Shown here one piece after another: positions 17,684 through 26,695 of a stretch of 64,000 nt of DNA (positions within the stretch are counted from its first letter, which is position 1; each line of letters opens with the position of its first letter). The stretch lies in NCBI RefSeq assembly GCF_029436685.1, contig NZ_JAROCY010000004.1, positions 158,501 to 222,500 on the forward strand. Direction: 5' to 3'. A program made the translations under genes and the position numbers. The DNA comes from Novosphingobium cyanobacteriorum (lineage in GTDB: Bacteria; Pseudomonadota; Alphaproteobacteria; Sphingomonadales; Sphingomonadaceae). The notes beneath the pieces were generated by a model that did not search any database, was not told the DNA's origin, and saw only the letters and a list, made by a program, of their open reading frames with translations.

Positions 17684-18985
17684 ATGGCGATACCCCGATT
17701 TCTCGATCCGGTCTGGACGCAGGCCCGCAGGCGCGGTCCCCTGCCGCTCACGCTCGCGCTGGTCACCGTGTTCTTCCTGGTGGTGCTGCACCGCCTCGCC
17801 ATCCCGTCGAAGCCGATGTTCGACGAGATACATTACCTGCCCGCCGCGCGCCGGTTGATCGAACTGACCAGCCGCCTCAATCCCGAGCACCCCCTTCTGG
17901 GCAAGGAGATGATCGCGCTGGGCATGCGCGCCTTTGGTGACAATGCCTGGGGCTGGCGCTTCCCCAACGCGGTGCTCGGCGCGCTTGGCCTGTTCGGCGG
18001 GATGCGGGCGATGTGGTGGACCAGCCGTTCGCGCGCGGCCACGCTGCTGTTCGGCCTGCTGCTCGCCACCAACTTCATCTGGTTCATTCTCAGCCGCATC
18101 GCCATGCTTGATATGGCCATGGCCAGCATGATGTCGCTGGCCTTTTGGCAATGGGCGCTCGCTTGGGCGCGCGGGCGGCGTGTCCATCTTGTGCTGTGCG
18201 GGCTGTTCATGGGCCTGTCGCTCGGCGGCAAATGGAACGGCATCCCGCTGCTGGTCCTGCCTGGCCTGCTTTTCGCGTGGGACCGGTGGCGCGCTCTCGC
18301 CGGCCGCCGCCGCGAATGGCTCACCGCCCGCGATGTCGGCCCGGTCTTCGGCGTCTCGCTGGTCGAGGCTGCCGTCTGGCTCGGCCTCTGGCCGCTGTGC
18401 GTGTATTTCGCCACTTTCGCCCCGGCATTCTTCTACCAGGTGCAGCCGCTCACGCTGAAGGGGTTGATCCCGTGGCAGGGCTACATGCTCAAGCTGCAGG
18501 ACAGCGTGGTGAAGCCGCACACCTACATGAGCAGGTGGTGGCAGTGGATCTTCAACCTGCGCCCGATCTGGTTCCTTTACCAGAACGTCGATGGCGCGCA
18601 GCGTGGCGTGCTGATGCTGGGCAACCCCTTTACCATGCTTGCCGGCATCCCCGCGCTGCTGCTGTGCCTGTGGGACGGGGTGCGCCAGCGCAATCGCCTG
18701 CGCCTCGGCCTCGTGGTGTTCTATGTCGCCGCGCTGGTGTTCTGGGCGCTGAATGGCAAGCCGGTGCAGTTCTATTACCACTATGAACTCGCCGCCACGT
18801 TCCTCATGGCCGCGCTCGCGCTGGTGCTGGCAGACTGGTGGGACGATGGCTTGCGCTGGCCGGCCTGGACCACCGCCGCCATCGCCGTGGTCCTGTTCAT
18901 CGGCTTCTACCCGATCCTTTCGGCCGGAAAGCTGCCCCGCGCCAATTCCTATATCGACTACACCTGGCTCAAGAGCTGGCGCTAA
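17684..18985 (+). CDS. PMT-type (GT39) phospholipid carrier-dependent glycosyltransferase
   Basis: A 433-aa protein with roughly ten hydrophobic helices. The first periplasmic loop contains KPMFDEIHYLPAARRL, with the conserved acidic residue of protein O-mannosyltransferases, and LNPEHPLLGKEMIALG, the HPPxGK-like motif. Family members transfer a sugar from a polyprenyl phosphate carrier to protein or lipid A on the outer face of the inner membrane. Target and sugar are unknown. Its stop overlaps the stop of the minus-strand gene at 18982 by four bases. Confidence 0.87.
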   Translation: MAIPRFLDPVWTQARRRGPLPLTLALVTVFFLVVLHRLAIPSKPMFDEIHYLPAARRLIELTSRLNPEHPLLGKEMIALGMRAFGDNAWGWRFPNAVLGALGLFGGMRAMWWTSRSRAATLLFGLLLATNFIWFILSRIAMLDMAMASMMSLAFWQWALAWARGRRVHLVLCGLFMGLSLGGKWNGIPLLVLPGLLFAWDRWRALAGRRREWLTARDVGPVFGVSLVEAAVWLGLWPLCVYFATFAPAFFYQVQPLTLKGLIPWQGYMLKLQDSVVKPHTYMSRWWQWIFNLRPIWFLYQNVDGAQRGVLMLGNPFTMLAGIPALLLCLWDGVRQRNRLRLGLVVFYVAALVFWALNGKPVQFYYHYELAATFLMAALALVLADWWDDGLRWPAWTTAAIAVVLFIGFYPILSAGKLPRANSYIDYTWLKSWR

Positions 18986-19569
18986 GCCCCCGGCTTGCCC
19001 GCCGTCATCGCATCCCATTGTGCCCAGGGAATTGCTCGCCCTGGATAGGCCACGGCCTTGAACGGCCAGTCCCTGCGCAGCCAGTCCTGCACCCAGGCGT
19101 AAAGCTCTGCGTCAAACCCGGCGTCGTATTCCGCCTTGGTCACCCACAGCCGCACCACTGCATCGTGCCCCGGCACCGGGCTGGGCGAGACATACACACA
19201 GCCTCGCTCGCGCCTGCCGTCGGGCGTCAGCACGGCATAGGCAAAGGATTCGCGGTTGAGGAACCGCCGCTGTTCGGTCTCCATGTCCACCATCGCCTCG
19301 GCATCGGTGATTCCTGCATGAGGCCATGCCGTGCTGCGGGTGAAGGTCTGCTGCAGATGCTCGATGGAGGACATGTAGGCCGCAAAGTCTATCCTCACCA
19401 GCTTCGGCCCCAAAGGCTCCAGCCGGAAACCCTGTCCCTGAGCGGAGGTCGGCGCCGCAAACTCCGCCGTCACGAACGGCACCCTTACTGTTGTGGCAGT
19501 CTCCGCCTGCGCAGGCACTGCCTCCAACGAAGCGAACGCCATCGCCAACATCAGCAAACCCACCTTCAT
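18982..19569 (-). CDS. Exported GNAT-like protein
   Basis: A 195-aa protein with a clear Sec signal peptide (MKVGLLMLAMAFASLEAVPAQA, cleavage after AQA). The mature part resembles a GNAT acetyltransferase-like family: FRLEPLGPKLVRIDFAAYMSSIEHLQQTF, then FAYAVLTPDGRRERGCVYVSPSP, HDAVVRLWVTKAEYDAG and a final WPFKAVAYPGRA. An exported GNAT-fold protein is odd because acetyl-CoA is not found in the periplasm, so it may have lost catalysis or use another acyl donor. The family call is from memory of sequence pattern. Confidence 0.65.
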   Translation of the reverse strand: MKVGLLMLAMAFASLEAVPAQAETATTVRVPFVTAEFAAPTSAQGQGFRLEPLGPKLVRIDFAAYMSSIEHLQQTFTRSTAWPHAGITDAEAMVDMETEQRRFLNRESFAYAVLTPDGRRERGCVYVSPSPVPGHDAVVRLWVTKAEYDAGFDAELYAWVQDWLRRDWPFKAVAYPGRAIPWAQWDAMTAGKPGA

Positions 19570-19641
19570 GAATCATGCTCCTCTCGGCAGAGACCTACCG
19601 CCTGAAATCGCAAGGGTAAAAACCCTTTGAAGGCGAATTTT

Positions 19642-20295
19642 TCAGTCCCCGCGTTGCAGCAGCCTTTGCAGCATAAGCAATGTCGCAGCGCTAAACGCAC
19701 CCACCGTGGCGCAAGCCATGTCCTTCTGCGCGTCCCAAACATCGCCCTGCTGCCCGTTGTAGGCGTCGGCATCCGGCCCGGCCATCGACAGCGTAAGCAA
19801 CCATTCGAAGATTTCGTATAGCGCGCTTCCCGCCAGCACGAATTCAACCGCGATGTACGTCGCCAGCCGTAGCGAGATGCCCCAGCGCCTGTTCAACCAA
19901 GACGAAATCGGGTGAACCCACAGCAAGCCAAAACCGAAATGCACGACCCGGTCATAGGAGTTGCGCTGGAGACCTAGCAGTTTGCCGGGCTCCGGCAGTC
20001 CCATCGTCTGCGCCCATGCGTCATAGGGCACGTAGGAGTAGATATAGCGCCCGCCCAGCGCGTGCAGCGCCAAAAACAGGCAGGTGCAGGCGATCGCGCT
20101 CGTCGGCAACGTTGGTTTGCGGGCCAGCCACACGAGGATGGCGATGATGGCCAGCGTCGGCAGGTTCTGAAGCGGCGCCAGCGCGGGATAGGGCGTGTCT
20201 AGCAGGCAGATCAGGGACCATGCTGCGGTGATGGCGAACAGGGCAGCCTGTGCCTTGGGTAGCCCAATCAGGTTGCCTGAGTGATCCCCGGTCAC
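19642..20295 (-). CDS. DUF2238 (YjdF-like) membrane protein
   Basis: A 217-aa protein with about six membrane helices. Family motifs are RNSYDRVVHFGFGLLWVHPISSWLNR, ALYEIFEWLLTLSM, and GQQGDVWDAQKDMACATVGA. The histidine and acidic residues inside the helices suggest a catalytic or ion-handling role, but the function is unknown. The start is a GTG whose last two bases belong to the stop of the preceding 52-aa gene (GTGA overlap), so the two are translationally coupled. It is the last gene of the recO-leuB cluster. Confidence 0.85.
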   Translation of the reverse strand: MTGDHSGNLIGLPKAQAALFAITAAWSLICLLDTPYPALAPLQNLPTLAIIAILVWLARKPTLPTSAIACTCLFLALHALGGRYIYSYVPYDAWAQTMGLPEPGKLLGLQRNSYDRVVHFGFGLLWVHPISSWLNRRWGISLRLATYIAVEFVLAGSALYEIFEWLLTLSMAGPDADAYNGQQGDVWDAQKDMACATVGAFSAATLLMLQRLLQRGD

Positions 20296-20450
20296 CGCTG
20301 CACGGACCAAGCAAGCAGGCCAACTGTGGCCATGGTCATGGCCAGAGCAAGGCCGCAACCCGCCCAGCCGCCACGCCGTTTGATCCAGCTGCTTCCTGAA
20401 TGAAGTCTGTCAGCTGCGTCAGCAAAGTTCAGCAGGTCGAACAGGTCCAC
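20292..20450 (-). CDS. Small single-pass membrane protein, unknown
   Basis: A 52-aa product from a GTG start seven bases after the GT2/GtrA stop: a charged N-terminus (MDLFDLLNFADAADRL), then a hydrophobic helix (AGCGLALAMTMATVGLLAW) ending near the C-terminus. It overlaps the DUF2238 gene by four bases. The tight packing on both sides and a GAGG-like ribosome site in the preceding stop region support it as a real gene. No family is recognised; a partner role for the DUF2238 protein is an inference from position only. Confidence 0.55.
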   Translation of the reverse strand: MDLFDLLNFADAADRLHSGSSWIKRRGGWAGCGLALAMTMATVGLLAWSVQR

Positions 20451-20457
20451 CCGAGCC

Positions 20458-21582
20458 TCAGCCGTACTTGCCCCACACGAACTTGCTGGAAAGCGCGAAA
20501 TTCCACACCGAGGCGAGGATGATGCCCGCGATTGCCGCCGGATAGGTGTGTACGCCCACGCGCACCAGTGCGGTGGAAACGCCGATGTTGGCCAGCATGC
20601 CGAAGGCACAGGTCGCTGCGAACTTCAGCCAGCCACGCGCGATTGGGCCCAGGCCGCGCAGGCGCTTGTCGGAATAGGTCAGCTCATTGTTCAGCACGAA
20701 ATTGAAGGTCATCGCGGTCAGCGCGGCCACCGTCTGGCCCACGATGAATGCCGCTTCCTTGGGATAGTGGCTCAGCTGCAGGTCCGTGCCGAACAGGCGC
20801 AGCACCAGCGTCAGCACCGTCAGGTGCACCAGCGCGCCAAGCCCACCCACCGTGCCGAACAGGGCAAAGCGCGTGGGGATGATGCGGCCCAGCCACTTGT
20901 CGTAAAGCCCCACCAGGAATTCGAACACCACCGTGCGGTCCAGCTTCGATTCTCCTTCCATCCGCGCCGAAAAGTTCATCGGGAATTCCTTCACCCGCAG
21001 CGGGGCATCCACTGTGGCCAGAATGTCCAGCAGGATCTTGAAGCCCACGCCGGAAAGGCGGTGCGCATCGGCGCGCAGCGTTTCGCCCTTCAGCATGAAG
21101 AACCCGCTCATCGGGTCGGACAGGTCCACGCCGGTCACCTTGCGGGCGATGGAATTGGCCACGCCCGATGCCTTTACCCTGTCGGGCCGGCCCCAGGCCT
21201 CGGTGCTCGACCCTTCGGCAAAGCGGCTGGCATAGGCCACGTCGTATTCGCCGCCGGTCACCGCCTCGTACATCAGCGGCAGCAGCTTCTCGTCGTGCTG
21301 GCCGTCGGCGTCCATCACCGCCACCACCGGCGCGGCAGTGGCGCACATGCCCTCGATCGCCGCGCTGGCCAGGCCCCGCCGGCCGATCCGCTCGATCACC
21401 CGTACCCGTGGATCTTCGCGCGCGATGCGCCGCGCCTCGTCCGCGGTGCCATCGGGGCTGTTGTCGTCGACGAACACGGCTTCCCACGCCAGCCCCTGAA
21501 GGGCTGCGTCGAGCCGGTTGACCATCAGCGCGATATTCTTGCGCTCGTTATAGGTCGGCAGGATGACCGCGAGTTGCAACAT
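20458..21582 (-). CDS. Family 2 glycosyltransferase fused to a GtrA domain
   Basis: A 374-aa protein. Residues 1-230 form a DPM1-like GT2 domain with VILPTYNERKNI, VFVDDNSPDGT, the DxD motif in VMDADGQHDEKLL and DPMSGFFML. Residues about 240-370 form four membrane helices of the GtrA family (FALFGTVGGLGALVH, MTFNFVLNNELTYSDKR). Such fusions make polyprenyl-phosphate sugars and place or flip them at the inner membrane. The product could supply the PMT-type transferase encoded 1.5 kb away, which needs a lipid-linked sugar; this link is inferred from family roles. Confidence 0.9.
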   Translation of the reverse strand: MLQLAVILPTYNERKNIALMVNRLDAALQGLAWEAVFVDDNSPDGTADEARRIAREDPRVRVIERIGRRGLASAAIEGMCATAAPVVAVMDADGQHDEKLLPLMYEAVTGGEYDVAYASRFAEGSSTEAWGRPDRVKASGVANSIARKVTGVDLSDPMSGFFMLKGETLRADAHRLSGVGFKILLDILATVDAPLRVKEFPMNFSARMEGESKLDRTVVFEFLVGLYDKWLGRIIPTRFALFGTVGGLGALVHLTVLTLVLRLFGTDLQLSHYPKEAAFIVGQTVAALTAMTFNFVLNNELTYSDKRLRGLGPIARGWLKFAATCAFGMLANIGVSTALVRVGVHTYPAAIAGIILASVWNFALSSKFVWGKYG

Positions 21583-21593
21583 GACGCGGGCGC

Positions 21594-22649
21594 TTACAGC
21601 CTTGCAAGCACCGCGTCACCAATTTCCGTCGTCCCGGCGCGTCCGCCCAGGTCGCGGCCCAGCACGCCGTCTTCCAGCGCCTTGCCCACTGCCGCCTCGA
21701 TCCGGTCGGCCGCGGCGGCCTGGCCCAGCGAATGGCGCAGCAGCATCGCGGCGGAAAGGATCGTCGCCATCGGGTTGGCCAGGCCCTGTCCGGCGATGTC
21801 CGGCGCGCTGCCGTGGATCGGCTCATACAAGCCATAGGTGCCATGCGCGGTCTTGCGTTCGCCCAGCGAGGCTGACGCCAGCATGCCGATCGATCCCACG
21901 CACATGCTCGCCTGGTCCGAAAGGATGTCGCCAAACAGGTTGCCGGTCACGATCACGTCGAACTGGCCGGGGTTGCGCACCAGCTGCATCGCCGCGTTGT
22001 CCACATACATGTGGCTCAACTGCACGTCCGGGTATTCCTTGTGGATTTCCACCACAACATCGCGCCAAAGCTGGCTGGTTTCCAGCACGTTGGCCTTGTC
22101 CACGCTGCACAGGCGGCCCTTGCGGCCCTGTGCGGCGCGGAACGCCACGTGGGCGATGCGCCGCACCTCGCTCTCGCAATACGACATCACGTCGTACCCT
22201 TCGCGCGTGCCGTCGGCGGCGGTGCGGTATCCCTTCTCGCCAAAATACACGTCGCCGTTCAGCTCGCGCACGATCAGCAGGTCGATGGCGCTGGCCACTT
22301 CGGGGCGCAGTGCGGAATGGTCTTCCAGCCCCTTGAACACCTTGGCCGGGCGCAGGTTGGCAAACAGGGTCAATGCCTTGCGAAGGCCCAGGATCGCCTG
22401 TTCCGGGCGCAGGTGGCGCTCCAGCGTGTCGCAATCGGGATCACCCACCGCACCAAACAGGATGCCGTCCGCCGCTTCGGCGATCGCCAGCGTTTCCGGG
22501 GGCAGGGGGTGGCCGTATGCCTTGTACGCCGCGCCGCCCACCGCCGCCTGCTTCATGTCGATGCCCAGGCCCAGCGCCTCGATCACGCGCACGGCCTCGT
22601 GCGTTACTTCGGGACCGATGCCGTCGCCGGGCATGATGACAATCTTCAT
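21594..22649 (-). CDS. leuB: 3-Isopropylmalate dehydrogenase
   Basis: Oxidative decarboxylation of 3-isopropylmalate with NAD in leucine synthesis. The 351-aa length and signature are typical: [37 protein letters not shown], the lysine in [13 protein letters not shown], the [12 protein letters not shown] stretch and [15 protein letters not shown]. It overlaps recO by four bases (ATGA) and is followed after 11 bases by the GT2/GtrA gene, so it sits inside a mixed-function operon and not with leuACD. Confidence 0.97.
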   Translation of the reverse strand: MKIVIMPGDGIGPEVTHEAVRVIEALGLGIDMKQAAVGGAAYKAYGHPLPPETLAIAEAADGILFGAVGDPDCDTLERHLRPEQAILGLRKALTLFANLRPAKVFKGLEDHSALRPEVASAIDLLIVRELNGDVYFGEKGYRTAADGTREGYDVMSYCESEVRRIAHVAFRAAQGRKGRLCSVDKANVLETSQLWRDVVVEIHKEYPDVQLSHMYVDNAAMQLVRNPGQFDVIVTGNLFGDILSDQASMCVGSIGMLASASLGERKTAHGTYGLYEPIHGSAPDIAGQGLANPMATILSAAMLLRHSLGQAAAADRIEAAVGKALEDGVLGRDLGGRAGTTEIGDAVLARL

Positions 22650-23269
22650 GGGGTGTCCTTCCTGTCGATCCCGATGCGCTTCAGCCGTTCCAGCAGAATC
22701 GCGCGCAGCCCCATAACATCGCGCCCGCGATCGGCAAGCAGGCGGTTGGCAATCGCATTTCCCTGCCGCTCCAGCCGCGCCAGCAAGGTCTCCCAGTCCT
22801 CTTCCGGCGGCGGGGCGGGGGCCGTGCCGTATCCCACCTCGCGCAGCAGCAGTGCTTCATACCCCGCCAGCACCCGCGCCCAGCCGCGTGCCGAGGGCGC
22901 ATGGCAGATCGCGTCCATCAGCGCGGATAGCCCGGCATGCAGCGCGGGGTAGGGGTGTCCATCGGGCAGCGTCGCCGCCGTCAGCCCTGTCGCCCAGCCA
23001 ATTCCGGCGGCGGGCAGCGGCTCGGCCAGCCAGGGCGCCCTGCTCGCCACCAGTTCCACGCGGCCGCTGGGTAATCGGCTGTCGCCGCGGGCTCGCAGTT
23101 CGATCTCCACCGAATTGCCGGGGATCAGCACCGGGCGCAGTTCCCGCCCGCGCGCGCCTGCCACATAGGCGGCCAGCATGCCGTGCGCCGCTGTCAGCGC
23201 ACGGATCACCGCACCATGCTCGCCATGCGGGCGCACGGCGCACAGCAGGGCGGGGGCGCGGATCAGCAT
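22646..23269 (-). CDS. recO: DNA repair protein RecO
   Basis: RecO helps RecR load RecA onto SSB-coated single-stranded DNA in the RecFOR pathway. The 207-aa product starts [21 protein letters not shown], the usual OB-fold N-terminus (residues 1-75), with [23 protein letters not shown], and has the alpha-helical C-terminal part with LLREVGYG. No zinc-binding cysteines are evident. The ATG at 23269 is preferred; the longer frame upstream runs through the divergent apaG promoter. It is the first gene of the cluster leading to DUF2238. Confidence 0.88.
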   Translation of the reverse strand: MLIRAPALLCAVRPHGEHGAVIRALTAAHGMLAAYVAGARGRELRPVLIPGNSVEIELRARGDSRLPSGRVELVASRAPWLAEPLPAAGIGWATGLTAATLPDGHPYPALHAGLSALMDAICHAPSARGWARVLAGYEALLLREVGYGTAPAPPPEEDWETLLARLERQGNAIANRLLADRGRDVMGLRAILLERLKRIGIDRKDTP

Positions 23270-23356
23270 CCGCCCGCTGTGGTCCACCCGCGCCTTTCCT
23301 GCAAGCGGCAACAAAGGCCGTTGGAACGGTTGGCGATGTAAGGTAGTTTGCCGCAC

Positions 23357-23755
23357 ATGAAGCAGCTCTTCCAGCATGCCGCGATGACGGATGGGGTGAC
23401 TGTGCGTGTCGCGGTCAACTTCCTGCCGGAACAGTCCCGTGTCGACGCGGGCAAGTGGTTCTGGGTCTATCACATCCGTATCGAGAACAGCTCATCCCAG
23501 CAGGTTCAGCTGCTCACCCGCCATTGGCGCATCACTGATGGGCGAGGCCTGGTCAATTTCGTCGATGGCGAAGGCGTTGTGGGCGAACAGCCCTTGCTGC
23601 AGCCGGGGCAGAGCCACGACTACGTCTCGGGCTGCCCGCTCGGCACGCCCACGGGCAGCATGGAGGGGCACTACACGATGCAGCGTGCCGACGGCTCGCT
23701 CTTCGAAGTGGCGATTCCCTTCTTCCCGCTTGCGGCCCCCGCGCCTGCTGATTGA
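23357..23755 (+). CDS. apaG: ApaG family protein (Co2+/Mg2+ efflux-associated)
   Basis: A 132-aa DUF525 protein with an Ig-like beta sandwich. Family pieces: VRVAVNFLPEQS, FWVYHIRIENSSSQQVQLLTRHWRITDGRG, VVGEQPLLQPGQSHDYVSGCPLGTPTGSMEGHYTM. In some bacteria apaG is linked to diadenosine tetraphosphate hydrolase and metal tolerance; the biochemical role is not settled. It is divergent from recO with 87 bases between, and a LysR-type regulator follows 32 bases downstream. Confidence 0.94.
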   Translation: MKQLFQHAAMTDGVTVRVAVNFLPEQSRVDAGKWFWVYHIRIENSSSQQVQLLTRHWRITDGRGLVNFVDGEGVVGEQPLLQPGQSHDYVSGCPLGTPTGSMEGHYTMQRADGSLFEVAIPFFPLAAPAPAD

Positions 23756-23787
23756 CAAGACCCTGCTGAAAGCCTGATGGGAGGCCC

Positions 23788-24588
23788 ATGAAGCGGACCC
23801 ATCTGCCCCTCAACGGCCTGCGCGTGCTCGATGCGGCGGCGCGGCATCTTTCGTTCACCCGCGCGGCGGATGAACTGGCCGTCACCCCCGCCGCCGTGGG
23901 CCAGCAGATCCGTGCGCTGGAGGACCTGCTCGGTGTCGTGCTGTTCCGTCGCACGTCAAAGGGGCTGGAACTGACTGACGAGGCGCTGTCCGGCCTCGAT
24001 GCCATCCGTGAAGGCTTCCTGCGCTTCGAAGAAGGCGTGCAGTCGATGCAGGCGGGCCAGTCCAGCCACGTCTACACCATCGCCTGCCCGCGTGATTTCT
24101 TCGCGGCTTGGCTCAGTCCACGCCTCGCCGCCTTCCGGGGAGACAATCCCCAGCTCCGCTTCGCCCTCGTCGGCGGCGATGCAGACATCGATTTTACCGA
24201 GGCGAATCTGGATCTTGCCGTGCGCTGGGCCGAAGGGCCGGGTGATCATGAAGGCGTCGCGCTGGGGCAGGCGGCCACGCTCGTGGTCGCGGCGCCGGGC
24301 GTCGATGCCAGCGCGCCGTGGATCGGCTGGCCGGGCGATCCCGCGCCCGATGGCAGCCAGGAAATCCCGTTTTCGGTTGGCGATGCCGGCACTGCAATCA
24401 GCGCGGCCGCCGCTGGGCTGGGCAAGGCGCGCGTGCCTTGGCTGCTGGGTGAGGCAGCGGTCGCCACTGGCCGCGTCCGCGCGCTGGGCGAGCCCGAACC
24501 CGGCCGAAAGGGATACTGGCTGGTCGCGCCACCGCCACAATGGCGCCAGAAAAAGGTCAAAGCACTGATCGCTGCGCTAACGACCTGA
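23788..24588 (+). CDS. LysR-family transcriptional regulator, GcvA-like
   Basis: A 266-aa regulator. The N-terminal winged helix-turn-helix spans about residues 5-65 (LNGLRVLDAAARHLSFTRAADELAVTPAAVGQQIRALED). The effector domain follows, with the GcvA-type opening TIACPRDFFAAWLSPRLAAFR and DIDFTEANLDLAVRWAEGPG. It is shorter than the usual 300 aa in the effector domain. The target is not evident; it may be co-transcribed with apaG. A LysR-type dyad exists upstream of ilvE but there is no evidence linking the two. Confidence 0.9.
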   Translation: MKRTHLPLNGLRVLDAAARHLSFTRAADELAVTPAAVGQQIRALEDLLGVVLFRRTSKGLELTDEALSGLDAIREGFLRFEEGVQSMQAGQSSHVYTIACPRDFFAAWLSPRLAAFRGDNPQLRFALVGGDADIDFTEANLDLAVRWAEGPGDHEGVALGQAATLVVAAPGVDASAPWIGWPGDPAPDGSQEIPFSVGDAGTAISAAAAGLGKARVPWLLGEAAVATGRVRALGEPEPGRKGYWLVAPPPQWRQKKVKALIAALTT

Positions 24589-24674
24589 ATCAAAACGCCG
24601 ATCCGCGCGTCGCTTCGCCCGAACTCCCCCGCGGCCTTGATCGGAAATTAACCCTCCCGGCCTAGACCGGCAGG

Positions 24675-26678
24675 ATGGACGGGAATCCGATCATCACCAC
24701 GTCGCGGGTGCGCCACTTGCGCCTGCGCGGCTGGCTGCGCCGCACAGTGCAGGGCCTGTCCAGTGGTGCCGGTCGCGCCTGGACCCAAAGGCGCGGCGAC
24801 GATTTCACCCGCGCTTATGTCGATAGCCTGTCGCAGCGCATGCCGCTGCTCTATCTCGTCGTCGTCTTCGATCTCGCGCTGCTTGTCGCCCGCTTTCGTG
24901 AAAGCGCGCCGCCGGTGCTGCTCGCTGGGGGCCTTGGCCTGGCCTGTTATGCCTTCGCCCGCGCGCTCTACTGGCTGCCCCACCGTGTCGCGAAGCGCGC
25001 CATCGAACGCCAGCGCGCCGATCTTGACAGCATGGCGCTCAAGGCGGCGATCTCCGGCATCGCCTTCGTCGGCTGGACGCTCGCGCTTTATGGCCACGGC
25101 AATGCCGATCAGCGCGGCCTTTCTCAGTTCGTGCTGGCCGTTACCATGTTCACCGGCATCCTCGGCGTCGGCCACGCCCCCCGCACCTCGCTGGCGCTGG
25201 CGTTGGTCTACTCGCTCCCTGCAACCGCGTTCTTCGTGTGGATCGGCGATCCCGGCGCAGCTTATCTCGCACTGATCCAGCTCGGCGTCAGCACCATCCT
25301 GCTGTTCATCGTGCATGGCCATCACCGCGATTTCGTGCGGCTCGAACTTTCGCGTCAGCAGCTCGCCCGGCGGGAGCGGCAGGCAGCGAAGCTCGCTGCC
25401 GCGCATTTCCGCCAAGCCACGGTCGATGCGCTCACCGGCGGGCTCAATCGCCGCGGCATTCTCGTGCGGCTCGAACACGCGCTGGCCGAAACCGGCGCAC
25501 GTGTCCGTCCATGGCTCGCCTTGGCCGATCTCGACGGCTTCAAGCATGTCAACGATACTTACGGCCACGCTGCAGGCGATGCAGTGCTGCGGGCGGTTTC
25601 TACCCGCATTGCCGAGTCTCGGGGCGTCCTCGCCCATGGTCGCCTTGGGGGTGACGAATTCGCCATCCTGTTCGATTCCGCCTTCGATGCGCGCGCCGTG
25701 CTCGCTGCCTGCCGCCGCCTTTCCGACGCCATTCGCCAGCCGATCGGGCACCACGGCGCCACCCTGCGCCTGTGCGCCTCGATCGGCGTCCACCGCTTGG
25801 GACAGGAGAGCGCCAGCGCCTGCCTCGAACGCGCCGACGCCGCGCTCTACAAGGCGAAGGCAATGGGCGATGGGGCGGTCTGCCTGTTCGGCATGGAGGA
25901 TGAACGCCTGCTGCAGCAGCGTATCGCCACCACCCGCCGCTTCAACGATTGCCTGCTCGAAGACCGCCTGCGCCTGCTCTACCAGCCGATCTTCGATCAG
26001 AGCGAAGGTCGCACCGTGGGGTTTGAGGCGCTTGCCCGCTGGTCGCCCGACGGGATAAACTGGCAATCCCCCGCCAGCTTTCTGTCGATGGCCGACGCCA
26101 CCGGGCGCTCGGGCGAATTGACCCGCCTCGTCCTTGCCCGCGCGTTGCAGGAATGCCGCCCCACGAGCAAAGGCCTGCTGCTCGCGATCAACCTTTCGCC
26201 CCGCGATCTCATGCGCGAAGGCACGGTTGAGGCGCTTGCTGCGGTGGTAGAGGCCGAAGGGGAAAGCTCCACCGCCATCATTCTTGAAGTCACCGAACGC
26301 GCGCTCCTGGTCGATCCGGTGCGCGCCGCCGCGCAACTGCAGCGCTTCCGCGATGCCGGTTTCCGCCTGGCGCTCGATGATTTCGGCGCGGGCTGGTCGG
26401 GCCTGTCGCACCTGCGGGACCTGCCGCTGGATTACGTGAAGCTCGATCGCGCCCTGGCCGCGGCGCTTCCCGATGATCCGGGCGCCCGTGCCGTGGCGGG
26501 CATGATCGTGGCGCTGGCGTGGCAACTGGGCATCGTCTGCACCGCTGAAGGCGTGGAGACCGTTTCGCAGGCAGAGGCTGCCCGCGCCCTCGGCATCCAC
26601 CTGATGCAAGGCTACCACTTCGGCTATCCCGAACCGGCTGCCATCGCCCTGGCCATTAGTGACAATGCCGCCGCCTGA
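24675..26678 (+). CDS. Membrane-bound GGDEF-EAL protein (c-di-GMP turnover)
   Basis: A 667-aa protein. About residues 55-215 contain five or six membrane helices of unknown sensory type. A GGDEF domain follows with the intact motif GGDEF at 325-329 and LADLDGFKHVNDTYGHAAGD; no RxxD inhibitory site precedes it at the usual place (HGR is found). The EAL domain has EAL at 451-453 and the metal and catalytic residues in AINLSP, LEVTER, LALDDFGAGWSGL, DYVKLDR and TAEGVET. Both halves look active by motif. It presumably sets c-di-GMP levels controlling surface life. The start ATG lies 12 bases after GACCGG. Confidence 0.93.
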   Translation: MDGNPIITTSRVRHLRLRGWLRRTVQGLSSGAGRAWTQRRGDDFTRAYVDSLSQRMPLLYLVVVFDLALLVARFRESAPPVLLAGGLGLACYAFARALYWLPHRVAKRAIERQRADLDSMALKAAISGIAFVGWTLALYGHGNADQRGLSQFVLAVTMFTGILGVGHAPRTSLALALVYSLPATAFFVWIGDPGAAYLALIQLGVSTILLFIVHGHHRDFVRLELSRQQLARRERQAAKLAAAHFRQATVDALTGGLNRRGILVRLEHALAETGARVRPWLALADLDGFKHVNDTYGHAAGDAVLRAVSTRIAESRGVLAHGRLGGDEFAILFDSAFDARAVLAACRRLSDAIRQPIGHHGATLRLCASIGVHRLGQESASACLERADAALYKAKAMGDGAVCLFGMEDERLLQQRIATTRRFNDCLLEDRLRLLYQPIFDQSEGRTVGFEALARWSPDGINWQSPASFLSMADATGRSGELTRLVLARALQECRPTSKGLLLAINLSPRDLMREGTVEALAAVVEAEGESSTAIILEVTERALLVDPVRAAAQLQRFRDAGFRLALDDFGAGWSGLSHLRDLPLDYVKLDRALAAALPDDPGARAVAGMIVALAWQLGIVCTAEGVETVSQAEAARALGIHLMQGYHFGYPEPAAIALAISDNAAA

Positions 26679-26695
26679 TCAGTGCGGTAGACCGG

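Noticed and set aside
19612..19627. AAGGG/CCCTT hairpin after the DUF2238 gene as a terminator
   Set aside because: Only a 5-bp stem without a clear T-run; too weak to list.
24648..26618. Long minus-strand frame opposite the GGDEF-EAL gene
   Set aside because: Shadow of a clear GGDEF-EAL protein; composition typical of antisense translation.
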